Assembly (NCBI RefSeq): GCF_900199215.1
Contig: NZ_FZQA01000001.1
Coordinates: forward strand, 186,001-250,000
DNA from: Amphiplicatus metriothermophilus
GTDB taxonomy: Bacteria > Pseudomonadota > Alphaproteobacteria > Caulobacterales > Parvularculaceae
Direction of reading: 5' to 3'
DNA length: 64,000 nt
Below, in pieces: positions 8,893 through 16,621 of this stretch (within the stretch, counting starts at the first letter, position 1; the number at the start of each line of letters is the position of its first letter). The notes beneath the pieces were generated by a model. The model saw only the letters and a list, made by a program, of their open reading frames with translations. It did no database searches and was not told where the DNA came from. A program made the position numbers and the translations under genes.

Positions 8893-8925
8893 GGATAAGC
8901 CCTGTTCATGACACTGAATTGACAG
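8893..8925 (-). promoter_or_regulatory. Pho box and -10 element upstream of the PhoD-type phosphatase
   Basis: On the minus strand, CTGTCAA (8925–8919), four bases, then GTGTCAT (8914–8908) form two direct half-sites 11 bases apart, matching the PhoB box pattern CTGTCAT-N4-CTGTCAT. Nine bases further on, TTATCC (8898–8893) is placed as a -10 box. Spacing and orientation fit a PhoB-activated promoter for the phosphatase, whose ATG is 41 bases from the box. Confidence 0.6.
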
Positions 8926-8956
8926 GCGCGCCATTTCCGCCGGCGACGCCGGTCGC

Positions 8957-10807
8957 TTATTCCGCCGACTTCGCGCGCTTCTTCCTCAGATGAGGCAGCA
9001 ACGCTTTCTTCCGTAACCGGATCGATTTCGGCGTCACCTCGACGAGCTCGTCATCCGCGATATAGGCGATCGCCTGCTCAAGAGAGAGCCGGCGCGGAGG
9101 CGTAAGTCGCACCGCCTCGTCCTTGCCCGCGGCGCGGATGTTAGTGAGCTGTTTGCCCTTGAGCGGATTGACGTCAAGATCATCGTCCTTGGCGTTTTCG
9201 CCGATGATCATGCCCTGATAGACTTTCTCGCCCGGCGAAATGAAAAGCACGCCCCGCTCTTCGATGTTCCAGAGCGCATAGGCGACCGCCTCGCCGTCCG
9301 AGGTGGAGATCAAAACGCCGTTGCGACGGCCTTCGATCGGCCCGCGATAGGGCGCGTGTTCGAGATAGGAACGGTTCATCACCCCTGTCCCGCGCGTGTC
9401 GGTCAGGAATTCGCCGTGATAGCCGATGAGCGCGCGGGTCGGCGCATGAAGAATGAGTCGGGTCTTGCCGCCCCCGGACGGTTTCATCTCAACGAGTTCG
9501 GCCTTGCGGCGGGTGAGTTTTTCGATGACGGCGCCGGCGAATTCATCGTCGACGTCGACCACCGCTTCCTCAATCGGTTCGAGCGGCGTTCCGTCTTCAG
9601 CCTCGCGCATCAGCACGCGCGGGCGCGAGACCGACAGCTCGAAGCCTTCCCGGCGCATGTTCTCTATCAGCACGCCGAGTTGCAATTCGCCGCGGCCGGC
9701 GACCTCGAACGCCTCGCCGCCGGACGTGTCGGAGACGCGGATCGCCACGTCGCCTTCGGCCTGGCGCATCAGCCGCTCGCGAATGACGCGCGACTGCACT
9801 TTGTCGCCCTCGCGCCCGGCGAGCGGCGAGTCGTTGGCCGAGATGAAAATCGAGAGAGTCGGCGGGTCGATGGGCTGGGCCGGCAGCGCATCGTCTACAG
9901 CGATATCGCAGAGCGTATCGGCCACCGAGGCTTTCGCAAAACCCGCCAGAGCCACGATGTCGCCGGGACCGGCTTCCTCGATCGGCTGGCGCTTGAGGCC
10001 GCGAAAGGCGAGCACGCGGGTGACGCGCGCGCGTTCGATCTCGCGGCCGTCTCGGGAAAGCGCCTTCAGGCTCGCGCCGGGCCGCACGACGCCGGAAACG
10101 ATCCGTCCCGTAAGGATGCGGCCCAGATACGGGTCGGCTTCAAGCGTCGTCGCCAGCATACGGAACGGCAGGGTCTCTGCGTCCTTTTCCACTGGCGGGG
10201 GCGGCGTGCGCGCGATGATCGTCTCGAAGAGGGGCGTCAAATCCGCGCGCGGCCCGTCAAGCGAAAGCGAGGCCCAGCCGTCGCGGCCGGAAGCATAGAG
10301 AATCGGAAAGTCGAGCTGCGCGTCGGACGCGCCGAGCGCGGCGAACAGGTCGAAGGTCGCATCGAGCGCGGCGTCCGGCTCGGCGTTCGGCCTGTCCACC
10401 TTGTTGACGACCACGACCGGGCGCAAACCCAGCGCGAGCGCCTTCGACAGCACGAACTTGGTTTGCGGCATCGGGCCTTCGGCGGCGTCGACCAGAAGCA
10501 GGCAGCCGTCGACCATGGAGAGGATCCGCTCGACCTCGCCGCCGAAATCGGCGTGACCAGGCGTGTCGACGATATTGATCCGCGCAGGGCCTTCCGCGCC
10601 TTCCCACGTCACCGAGGTGCATTTGGCGAGAATCGTGATGCCGCGTTCGCGCTCGATGTCGTCGGAGTCCATCGCCCGCTCGACCATGTCGGCCGAGGCG
10701 CGCACGGCCCCGGACTGGCGCAGCATGCCGTCTACGAGCGTGGTCTTGCCGTGGTCGACATGGGCGACAATGGCGATGTTCCGGAGGAGGGTGCTGCGTT
10801 GCGACAT
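8957..10807 (-). CDS. typA: Translational GTPase TypA/BipA
   Basis: Ribosome-associated GTPase of the EF-G family involved in 50S assembly and stress adaptation; 616 residues is the normal size. G1 is AHVDHGKTT (about 14–22), G3 [17 protein letters not shown]4 NKVDRP. The BipA-specific C-terminal domain includes [17 protein letters not shown] and [22 protein letters not shown] (given in part). The start is the ATG at 10805–10807 ([10 protein letters not shown]); longer forms would add 28 unrelated residues. It stands alone, with a terminator-like hairpin upstream that belongs to the preceding small gene. Confidence 0.96.
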   Translation of the reverse strand: MSQRSTLLRNIAIVAHVDHGKTTLVDGMLRQSGAVRASADMVERAMDSDDIERERGITILAKCTSVTWEGAEGPARINIVDTPGHADFGGEVERILSMVDGCLLLVDAAEGPMPQTKFVLSKALALGLRPVVVVNKVDRPNAEPDAALDATFDLFAALGASDAQLDFPILYASGRDGWASLSLDGPRADLTPLFETIIARTPPPPVEKDAETLPFRMLATTLEADPYLGRILTGRIVSGVVRPGASLKALSRDGREIERARVTRVLAFRGLKRQPIEEAGPGDIVALAGFAKASVADTLCDIAVDDALPAQPIDPPTLSIFISANDSPLAGREGDKVQSRVIRERLMRQAEGDVAIRVSDTSGGEAFEVAGRGELQLGVLIENMRREGFELSVSRPRVLMREAEDGTPLEPIEEAVVDVDDEFAGAVIEKLTRRKAELVEMKPSGGGKTRLILHAPTRALIGYHGEFLTDTRGTGVMNRSYLEHAPYRGPIEGRRNGVLISTSDGEAVAYALWNIEERGVLFISPGEKVYQGMIIGENAKDDDLDVNPLKGKQLTNIRAAGKDEAVRLTPPRRLSLEQAIAYIADDELVEVTPKSIRLRKKALLPHLRKKRAKSAE

Positions 10808-10860
10808 GGCCGCTGCGTCTGCGCCCTTTCCGGGCGAATCGCAAGCCCGGCGCCGAAAGA

Positions 10861-10888
10861 AAACGCTCCCGCCGCAGCAGGAGCGTTT
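10861..10888 (-). terminator. Rho-independent terminator of the small exported-protein gene
   Basis: A 9-bp stem (10861–10869 with 10880–10888) and 10-base loop are followed on the minus strand by TTTTCTTTC. It is placed 25 bases after the stop of the 115-residue gene and before typA, so typA should have its own promoter. Confidence 0.75.
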
Positions 10889-10912
10889 CAACCACCCCAG
10901 GCTGCCCTGCGG

Positions 10913-11260
10913 TTATAGCCGGACCAAGCGGCGGGCGTCCTCTTTCAAGGCGATCGGCTCGCCGTCGAGGAACAGCACGGTGTAAGGCACATAGCCGCCC
11001 GACGTTCCATTCGGCAGGCGCGCCTTCACCCGCACGTCGATCGCCCAGCATGGGAGACCTTCGTAACCGGCGACATCGGCGTAGACCTGATACGGCTCGC
11101 CGACAATCTGAACCCGCGCTCCGCGCGGATCGACCAGCCTTTCGCTGATATAGGTTTCAGCAGCCTGTTCGTAATTCACCGGCGTCGGACCGAAATCCGA
11201 CGCGAAAGCGGCGGCGGCGAGGGCGGCGGCGGCGGCGAAGCCGGCGAGCGTTTTTTTCAT
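10913..11260 (-). CDS. Small exported protein of unknown function
   Basis: A 115-residue protein with an alanine-rich Sec signal (first ~20 residues, cleaved around AAAFA-SDFG). The mature part contains ISERLVDPRGARVQI, a single Cys in GLPCWAIDVRVKA and a C-terminal β-rich segment with VLFLDGEPIALKEDARRL. The pattern resembles small periplasmic proteins of alphaproteobacteria, but I do not recognise a named family. The ATG at 11258–11260 has GAAGGG upstream. A good terminator follows, so it is monocistronic. The repeated PhoB-like half-sites at 11293–11332 lie 33–72 bases upstream, although their orientation points the other way. Confidence 0.72.
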   Translation of the reverse strand: MKKTLAGFAAAAALAAAAFASDFGPTPVNYEQAAETYISERLVDPRGARVQIVGEPYQVYADVAGYEGLPCWAIDVRVKARLPNGTSGGYVPYTVLFLDGEPIALKEDARRLVRL

Positions 11261-11292
11261 GGCGAAGCCCTTCCCTTCTGCGCGATCCGATT

Positions 11293-11332
11293 GTGTCATC
11301 GAACTGTTATTGAATTGTCATTAATCTGTCAT
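11293..11332 (+). promoter_or_regulatory. Four tandem PhoB-box-like half-sites at 11-base period
   Basis: GTGTCAT, CTGTTAT, TTGTCAT and CTGTCAT start at 11293, 11304, 11315 and 11326, exactly 11 bases apart, with AT-rich 4-base spacers. This is the direct-repeat geometry of PhoB and related OmpR-family regulators, equal to two overlapping or adjacent Pho boxes. The repeats read on the plus strand, towards the stator-like gene at 11560, but lie nearer the minus-strand gene starting at 11260. The rest of the 299-base gap (11261–11559) shows nothing else I can support. Confidence 0.6.
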
Positions 11333-11559
11333 GTTTTGCTCGCCTGTCAAGAGTCCGGCGCAAAAAGTGCGCAGATGGCGCGCCATGTTCATATCGGCGT
11401 CGAAACCGCCCCTCGCGATGATCTGAGCGGGCCGGATTTTGCATGACGGCCGCGCGGAGCCTTGCGCAGGCGCGCGGCCGTTCCGTCACAGGGATTTTGA
11501 GGCTGCATGTTTTGACTTACAGTCGGCTCGATGGTCGGGGGTCTGGTCGAGGGGAAACG

Positions 11560-12507
11560 ATGGCGCGATCGCTTGAAAGGGCCGTGCGGTTCAGCGGGCC
11601 GGGACGCTACATTCTGAACATGCTGCTGTTCCTGCTCGCTGTGGGCGCAGTAGTCTATTACCTCTCGCCTTACAGCCCCCAGCCGTCGCGCGTGCTCGTC
11701 GACGCCTTCAACGCCAATCCGGCGCTCAACGGGCTTATTCTCGGCGTGCTTTTCATCGGCGTCGTCTATGACCTTCGCCAGGCGGCGGTGATCGGGCCGG
11801 CCGTGCGCTGGGTCGAGGCGTTCCGCGAAACGGTCGATCCGCGCCGTGCGCGCCTGCCGCGCCCGCCGGGACTCATCAACGCCATGACCAAGCTCCTGAT
11901 CGACGCGGACGAACGCGGCGGGCGGCTGACGCCCGAATCGACGCGCGCCATTCTCGATTCCATCGGCACGCGGATGGACGAGGGCCGGGAGATGGGCCGC
12001 TATATCGGCAATCTTCTGGTGTTTCTCGGCCTGCTCGGCACCTTCTGGGGCCTGCTTGAGACGGTGAACGCGGTCGCGGCGACCATCAACGGGTTGGCGA
12101 CCTCCGCGGGCGGCGCGGCCGAGGACGCCGTCGCCCAGCTCATCCGCAATCTGAACGAGCCGCTGTCCGGCATGGGCACGGCCTTCTCCTCCTCGCTGTT
12201 CGGCCTCGGCGGCAGCCTCGTTGTCGGTTTTCTCGGCCTGCAGGCCGGCCAGGCGCAGGGTCGTTTCTACACCGATCTCGAAGACTGGCTTTCCGGCATG
12301 ACCGAGACCGGGCGGCTTCTCTCGAAAGACGGCGCGAGAATGGCTGCGGACGAGGAGGACCTTTCCGGCGCGCTGGGCGCGCTCGAAGCGGCGCTCGCCG
12401 CCAACGCCGAGGCGCAGATCAAGGCGCAGGCCGAGCAGATCGCCGCGCTCAGGGACGAAATCCGCGCCCTTAACCGCACGCTGATCCGCGTCGGCGGCGG
12501 GGAGTAG
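11560..12507 (+). CDS. MotA/TolQ/ExbB-family proton channel protein
   Basis: Inner-membrane protein of 315 residues with four predicted helices: YILNMLLFLLAVGAVVYYL near residue 17, a second around GLILGVLFIGVVYDL, then the family core LLVFLGLLGTFWGLLETV and LFGLGGSLVVGFLGLQAGQA. The last ~50 residues form a charged helix likely to be a coiled coil. Together with the downstream MotB/OmpA-like gene (5-base gap) it forms a stator-like pair that should use ion flow to do work at the cell wall. Flagellar, tol and exb genes are absent here, so this is not assigned to any of those machines. The start has GAGGGGAAACG upstream. Confidence 0.85.
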   Translation: MARSLERAVRFSGPGRYILNMLLFLLAVGAVVYYLSPYSPQPSRVLVDAFNANPALNGLILGVLFIGVVYDLRQAAVIGPAVRWVEAFRETVDPRRARLPRPPGLINAMTKLLIDADERGGRLTPESTRAILDSIGTRMDEGREMGRYIGNLLVFLGLLGTFWGLLETVNAVAATINGLATSAGGAAEDAVAQLIRNLNEPLSGMGTAFSSSLFGLGGSLVVGFLGLQAGQAQGRFYTDLEDWLSGMTETGRLLSKDGARMAADEEDLSGALGALEAALAANAEAQIKAQAEQIAALRDEIRALNRTLIRVGGGE

Positions 12508-12512
12508 GCCCC

Positions 12513-13520
12513 ATGGCCCGGCGCAGAAGCCGAAGCGACGCCAATATCTGGCCGGGCTTCGTCGACGGCCTGTCGACGCTTCTCCTTGTGCTGATGTTCG
12601 TCCTGTCGATCTTCGTGGTCGCGCAGTTCTATCTCGGCGAGCGGCTCACCTCGGTGAAGGACGAGCTCGCCTTCAAAGACGCCGAGCTGGCGCGCCTGAC
12701 GGCCCGGCTCGACGCCCTCGCCGAACAGCTTGGCCTGGCGCGCGCCGAAAAGGAAGCGCTGCAGAACCAGATCCTTGCGCTCGAAGCGACGCTCGCGGAA
12801 AAGGAAGCCGCGCTGGCCGAGAGCCGATCGACCGTCGCCGCGACCGCCGAAGAACTCGAAGCCGAACGCGCGCTCGCCGAACAGCAGAAAAGCGAGATCG
12901 CCACGCTCAACGCCCAGCTCGCCGCGCTGCGCCGCCAGCTCGCGAGCCTGCAGGAGGCGCTGGAGGCGGCCGAAGCGAAGGACCGCGAGCAGCAGGCGCA
13001 GATCGAGAACCTCTCGCAGCGCCTCAACGCCGCCCTCGCCCGCAAGGTGCAGGAGCTGCAGGAAGTCCGCTCGCGCTTCTTCGAGGCGTTGCGCGCCGCG
13101 CTCGCCGGCCGCGCCGACGTGCGCGTCGAGGGCGACCGCTTCGTGCTGCAGGGCGACCTGCTTTTCGCCCCCTGCTCGGCGACGATCGGCGATGCCGGAA
13201 GGGTCGAGCTCGACAAGATCGCCGCGATCATCCTCGACATCCAGGACGACATCCCCGCTGAAATTCCCTGGGTCCTGCGAGTCGACGGCCATGCCGACGC
13301 GACCCCGCTCGGCCCCTCCTGCGCGGCGCGCTTCGCGTCCAATCTCGATCTGTCCGCCCAGCGCGCGACGGCCGTCGTGGAGTATCTGAAATCGCGCGGC
13401 GTGCCGGCGAAAAGGCTGGCCGCGACCGGATGGGGTTCGCAGTGGCCGCTCGTCGCCGGCTACTCGCCGGCCGCCCTCGCCCAGAACCGGCGCATCGAGT
13501 TCAAGCTCGACGCCCGTTAG
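12513..13520 (+). CDS. MotB/OmpA-like peptidoglycan-binding protein with long coiled coil
   Basis: A 335-residue partner of the preceding channel. A single helix (about residues 17–38) opens with FVDGLSTLLLVLMF; Asp18 sits where stator proteins such as MotB carry the proton-binding Asp. Residues ~45–190 are an unbroken heptad-rich coiled coil of E, A, L and Q. The C-terminal OmpA-like domain follows, with VLRVDGHADATPLG, NLDLSAQRATAVVEYL, GVPAKRLAATGWGSQWP and NRRIEFKLD, which should bind peptidoglycan. Unlike TolR or ExbD it has a full OmpA domain, and unlike MotB a much longer periplasmic rod. Confidence 0.85.
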   Translation: MARRRSRSDANIWPGFVDGLSTLLLVLMFVLSIFVVAQFYLGERLTSVKDELAFKDAELARLTARLDALAEQLGLARAEKEALQNQILALEATLAEKEAALAESRSTVAATAEELEAERALAEQQKSEIATLNAQLAALRRQLASLQEALEAAEAKDREQQAQIENLSQRLNAALARKVQELQEVRSRFFEALRAALAGRADVRVEGDRFVLQGDLLFAPCSATIGDAGRVELDKIAAIILDIQDDIPAEIPWVLRVDGHADATPLGPSCAARFASNLDLSAQRATAVVEYLKSRGVPAKRLAATGWGSQWPLVAGYSPAALAQNRRIEFKLDAR

Positions 13521-13534
13521 CGCCGATGCTGACG

Positions 13535-13562
13535 TTTTCCATCATTGCGGCGCCGCTATAGT
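13535..13562 (+). promoter_or_regulatory. Candidate promoter of the GFA-family gene
   Basis: TATAGT at 13557–13562 is a good -10 box; TTTTCC at 13535–13540, 16 bases before it, is a weak -35. A ribosome-binding site (AGGAG) follows just before the ATG at 13622. Confidence 0.35.
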
Positions 13563-13621
13563 CTCGCCGCTCTGGCGCTAAGGCGGCCGGCCGGCGCCGT
13601 TCGATACTGCGGAGGAGCCCC

Positions 13622-14104
13622 ATGACGGAACCGAGGAGCGGCGGATGCCAGTGCGGCGCGGTGCGCTATCGCATCGAGGGACCGCTGACGCGCGCGCATA
13701 TTTGCCATTGCCGCATGTGCCAGAAGGCGTCGGGCAATTACTTCCTGCCGCTTGCGAACGTTCAGCGGGCGGACTTCATCGTCACACGCGGCCGGATCGC
13801 ATGGTTTCATGCTTCCGATATCGCCCGGCGCGGCTTTTGCCGCGAGTGCGGCACGCCGCTCGTCTATGACGGCCTGTCCTCGCCGCATCTCAATGTGACG
13901 CTCGGCAGCCTCGACCGGCCGTCCGCGGTCGAACCGGCGCGCCAGCTCGGCGTCGAGTCGAAAATGCCCTGGTTCGCCCGACTCGACGCGCTGCCGGGCG
14001 AGCGCACCGATGAGGGTTTCGCGCCGGATGAGCTGACGGCGATCGCATCCTCCAGCCGGCAGCATCCCGACCGCGACACGGATCGTTGGCCGCCGAAACC
14101 GTGA
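13622..14104 (+). CDS. GFA-family (CENP-V/glutathione-dependent formaldehyde-activating-like) zinc protein
   Basis: A 160-residue Mss4-like zinc-binding protein. Cysteine clusters are Cys9 and Cys11 (GGCQCGAVRY), Cys28, Cys30 and Cys33 (ICHCRMCQKASG), and Cys73 and Cys76 (FCRECGTPL), the arrangement of the GFA family. The founding member spontaneously helps glutathione and formaldehyde combine, but most homologues have unknown substrates, so no pathway is claimed. It is monocistronic: a promoter candidate lies upstream and it converges on surf1 with a 13-base gap. A GGAG precedes the ATG. Confidence 0.85.
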   Translation: MTEPRSGGCQCGAVRYRIEGPLTRAHICHCRMCQKASGNYFLPLANVQRADFIVTRGRIAWFHASDIARRGFCRECGTPLVYDGLSSPHLNVTLGSLDRPSAVEPARQLGVESKMPWFARLDALPGERTDEGFAPDELTAIASSSRQHPDRDTDRWPPKP

Positions 14105-14117
14105 CGGCCGGAGAGCG

Positions 14118-14825
14118 TCACCGGCGCGCAGAAAAGACGAGATAGACGCCGACGAGCGCGCCGGCGAGCCCGAACCAGGTCAGCGCATATTCGAGATGGC
14201 GGTTGTGAAAGTCGAGCCGCGTCGCCCCGCCTTTCGGCCAGTCGGCGGGCTCCTCCCGGCCGAAGCTGTCGATGTAAGCCGAAGGCGCATCGACGCCGTC
14301 TCGGGCGGCGAAAAGGCGGGGATCGCGGACGTACCACAAACGATCGGCAGGCTGATCGTCAGGCCGGAACAGGCGGGCGAGGCCTGAGGGCGTCTCCGCC
14401 GTCCGATACAGCCCCTCGACGCGGACCGGCCCTTCCACGCGCCCGTAGTCGCCCTGGGCGAACGCACCCTGGGGGACGAAGCCGCGATTGATATAGATCG
14501 CGCGCCCTTCATCCGTATCAGGAAAAATTGGCGCAAACACGTAAGCGCCGGCCTGTCCGTCCAGCGTTCCGAAGACGCGCGCTTCCTTGTCGTGGGCGAA
14601 CGCGCCGACCGCGACGACGGGCGCGTATTCCATATTCTCGCCGGCGCCGGCGCGCGCCAGCGCTTCTTCGAACGGAATCGGCGCGGCTTGCGTTCGCGCC
14701 TCGACCTGCGCGATGAGATCGAGCTTCCATTCCCGGCGCTGGAGCTGCCATGTCCCGAGCGCGATCAGCGCGGCCAGCGCGATCGCGACGAAAACGGTCA
14801 GCACGGGGCGGAAGCGGAAGCTCAT
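14118..14825 (-). CDS. SURF1-family cytochrome oxidase biogenesis protein
   Basis: Inner-membrane factor (Shy1/Surf1) that helps deliver heme a to oxidase subunit I. The 235 residues have the family topology: an N-terminal helix (LTVFVAIALAALIALGTWQL; GTWQLQRREWK is the family motif), a periplasmic domain with YINRGFVPQ, and a C-terminal helix ending in GLAGALVGVYLVF. The ATG at 14823–14825 overlaps the stop of the DUF983 gene, so the two are coupled. It is the last gene of the minus-strand oxidase cluster. Confidence 0.93.
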   Translation of the reverse strand: MSFRFRPVLTVFVAIALAALIALGTWQLQRREWKLDLIAQVEARTQAAPIPFEEALARAGAGENMEYAPVVAVGAFAHDKEARVFGTLDGQAGAYVFAPIFPDTDEGRAIYINRGFVPQGAFAQGDYGRVEGPVRVEGLYRTAETPSGLARLFRPDDQPADRLWYVRDPRLFAARDGVDAPSAYIDSFGREEPADWPKGGATRLDFHNRHLEYALTWFGLAGALVGVYLVFSARR

Positions 14826-15190
14826 TCTTCGAGTCTGCCTTCTTCGGCCTTGTGCTGATATTGCAGCGCGATCAGAGTCGCCTTGAACGGGCGCAGCAGC
14901 AACAGCGGCAGGCCGATCGCGACCGCGGCGGCGAAGAGAAAGGCCAGCCATAACGGCGCGTACAGAACGTAACGCGCGATGAAGGCGACGGCGACCGCGA
15001 CGAAGCCGACGATGAAGATCACGAACACCGCCGGCCCGTCGCCGGCGTCGGCCTTGGCGTAATCGAGACCGCACGCCTCGCAGCGCGCGCGAAGCCCGAG
15101 AAAGCCCTTGAACAGCGCCCCCTGCCCGCAGCGCGGGCACTTGCCGGCGAGGCCGGCGGCGTAGGGCGACACCGGCGGGCGATAGGTCAT
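14822..15190 (-). CDS. DUF983 membrane protein with zinc-ribbon-like N-terminus
   Basis: A 122-residue protein. Cys18, Cys21, Cys37 and Cys40 (CPRC … CEAC) form a rubredoxin-like ribbon, followed by two hydrophobic helices (VFVIFIVGFVAVAVAFIA and LWLAFLFAAAVAIGLPLLLL) and a short basic tail. DUF983 genes commonly sit between oxidase subunit III and surf1 in alphaproteobacteria, which suggests a role in oxidase assembly, but the biochemical function is unknown. AAGGAGG precedes its ATG, and it overlaps both neighbours by four bases. Confidence 0.9.
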   Translation of the reverse strand: MTYRPPVSPYAAGLAGKCPRCGQGALFKGFLGLRARCEACGLDYAKADAGDGPAVFVIFIVGFVAVAVAFIARYVLYAPLWLAFLFAAAVAIGLPLLLLRPFKATLIALQYQHKAEEGRLEE

Positions 15191-15429
15191 GCGCCCTCCT
15201 TTCCGCCGGGCAGGGCGGCGCCGGCCCGACCGCTTCGCGCGCCGGGAGAGCCGCGCCGGCCCGATCGTGCGAAACGGACCATCGCGAGATCGCGCTCATC
15301 TAGGCCCCGAGCGGGATTCAGCCGCATTTCGAACGATCCGGCTTTTCGCGAATCGCACGATCCGACCCGCGCCGGTTGCGCGCGCTTCATGCGGGACGAG
15401 TAGGAGCCGACAGGGCGGTACGCGTTCAT
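15187..15429 (-). CDS. Small basic ORF in the oxidase cluster, function unknown
   Basis: An 80-residue Arg/Ser/Gly/Ala-rich ORF between ctaE and DUF983. Two things favour translation: a strong AGGAGGAGG ends seven bases before the ATG at 15427–15429, and the stop overlaps the DUF983 start by four bases in the same way as the other coupled genes here. Against it, the protein is low in hydrophobic residues, has no recognisable domain, and lies in GC-rich DNA where chance ORFs are common. A 10-bp inverted repeat (15263–15272 with 15353–15362) lies inside it. It could instead be a leader that couples translation into DUF983. Confidence 0.4.
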   Translation of the reverse strand: MNAYRPVGSYSSRMKRAQPARVGSCDSRKAGSFEMRLNPARGLDERDLAMVRFARSGRRGSPGARSGRAGAALPGGKEGA

Positions 15430-15554
15430 GAAAGCCTCCTCCTGCGCAGAGCTTCGATCAGGGCGCGATCTTAGCGCAGCGGCGGAAGGCGGGGATAACT
15501 TTCCCCGTTTTCGCGGATGGTCCGCCCTCGCGGCGCGCGCCTATCCGCGCGCCT

Positions 15555-16517
15555 TCAGGACAGGAGGCCCTGATTGCCCAGCACGTAGATGCAGGCGAAG
15601 AGAAACAGCCACACGACGTCGACGAAATGCCAGTACCAGGCCGCCGCCTCGAAGCCGAAATGGCGTTCCGGCGTGAAATGGCCGGCCATGGCGCGCAAGA
15701 GGCACACCGTCAGGAAGATCGTGCCGATGATCACATGAAGGCCGTGGAAACCCGTCGCCATGAAGAAGGTCGCGCCGTAGATGCCGCCGCCCGAGAACTT
15801 GAACATGCCGTAGTTGAGGGCTTCGGCGTATTCGATCGCCTGCAGCGACGTGAATAGAACGCCGAGAAGGATCGTCACGACGAGGCCCTGAACGAGACCC
15901 TTCTGGTCGTTCTGCTGCACGGCGTAATGGGCCCATGTCACCGTCGTGCCGGAAAGCAGAAGCACCAGCGTATTGATGAGCGGCAGCTGCCAGGGATTGA
16001 GCGGCTCGACGCCCTGCGGCGGCCACACGCCGCCCGTGGCGTGCGCGCGCGCGTCATTGCCGAGAAACGCCGGCTCGCCGGCGGCGTTCAGGAGCGGCGA
16101 GCCGTCGGCGAGGGTGATCGGCTCGCCCGCGCCGGGGAACAGCGCCGCGCCGAAAAACGCCCAGAACCAGGCGGCGAAGAACATCACCTCCGAGGCGATG
16201 AACAGCACCATGCCGTAGCGCAGCCCGAGGCGCACCACCATCGCCGTGTTCTGTCCGGTCAGGCTTTCCCTGATGACGTCGCGCCACCAGCCCGCCATCG
16301 TCAGGAGGACGACGCCGAGGCCTGAAAGGAAAAGCCAGGGACCGCCCGGAAAGCTGATCCCGTTTTCGCCGCCCAGGACGAGGCCGACGCCTTCGGGCGT
16401 CGTCTGCAGCCAGTTCACGGCCCCGATCATCATCGCCGCCGCGCCGATGGAGCCGACGAGCGGCCACGGACTCGGATCGACGAGATGATAGTCGTGCTTG
16501 ACTTCAGCCCCGGCCAT
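15555..16517 (-). CDS. ctaE: Cytochrome c oxidase subunit III
   Basis: Seven-helix subunit of the aa3-type oxidase, 320 residues against roughly 270–295 in relatives. Recognisable blocks are [13 protein letters not shown] at the N-terminus, [58 protein letters not shown] and [12 protein letters not shown] near the C-terminus. Much of the extra length is a hydrophilic insert at about residues 129–161, between FFGAALFP and GGVWPP. The next gene upstream is ctaG (104 bases away). The subunit stabilises subunit I and its proton uptake. Confidence 0.96.
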   Translation of the reverse strand: MAGAEVKHDYHLVDPSPWPLVGSIGAAAMMIGAVNWLQTTPEGVGLVLGGENGISFPGGPWLFLSGLGVVLLTMAGWWRDVIRESLTGQNTAMVVRLGLRYGMVLFIASEVMFFAAWFWAFFGAALFPGAGEPITLADGSPLLNAAGEPAFLGNDARAHATGGVWPPQGVEPLNPWQLPLINTLVLLLSGTTVTWAHYAVQQNDQKGLVQGLVVTILLGVLFTSLQAIEYAEALNYGMFKFSGGGIYGATFFMATGFHGLHVIIGTIFLTVCLLRAMAGHFTPERHFGFEAAAWYWHFVDVVWLFLFACIYVLGNQGLLS

Positions 16518-16621
16518 GACGGTTCCCTCAATCCCAGCGGAATCGCCGGCTGGTATAGCCTTCGGCGCGCCGCCTTTCCAAGCCTTGTTTGCGGGTCAGG
16601 ACTGCGACAAAAGCCGCCTGC

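Noticed and set aside
9356-10918. Open frame of 520 codons on the plus strand
   Set aside because: Antisense to typA, whose motifs are unmistakable.
11560-13520. Zorya-type defence (ZorA/ZorB) for the stator-like pair
   Set aside because: ZorC, ZorD or ZorE-like genes are absent; the next gene is a GFA-family protein with its own promoter candidate, so a defence label is not supported.
14101-14121. GTGACG/CGTCAC hairpin between the GFA and SURF1 genes
   Set aside because: Six-bp stem with no T-run on either side; too weak to call a terminator.
15490-15507. CGGGGA/TCCCCG hairpin followed by TTTT on the plus strand near the ctaE stop
   Set aside because: The T-run lies on the strand without an upstream gene, so it does not fit as a terminator for ctaE.
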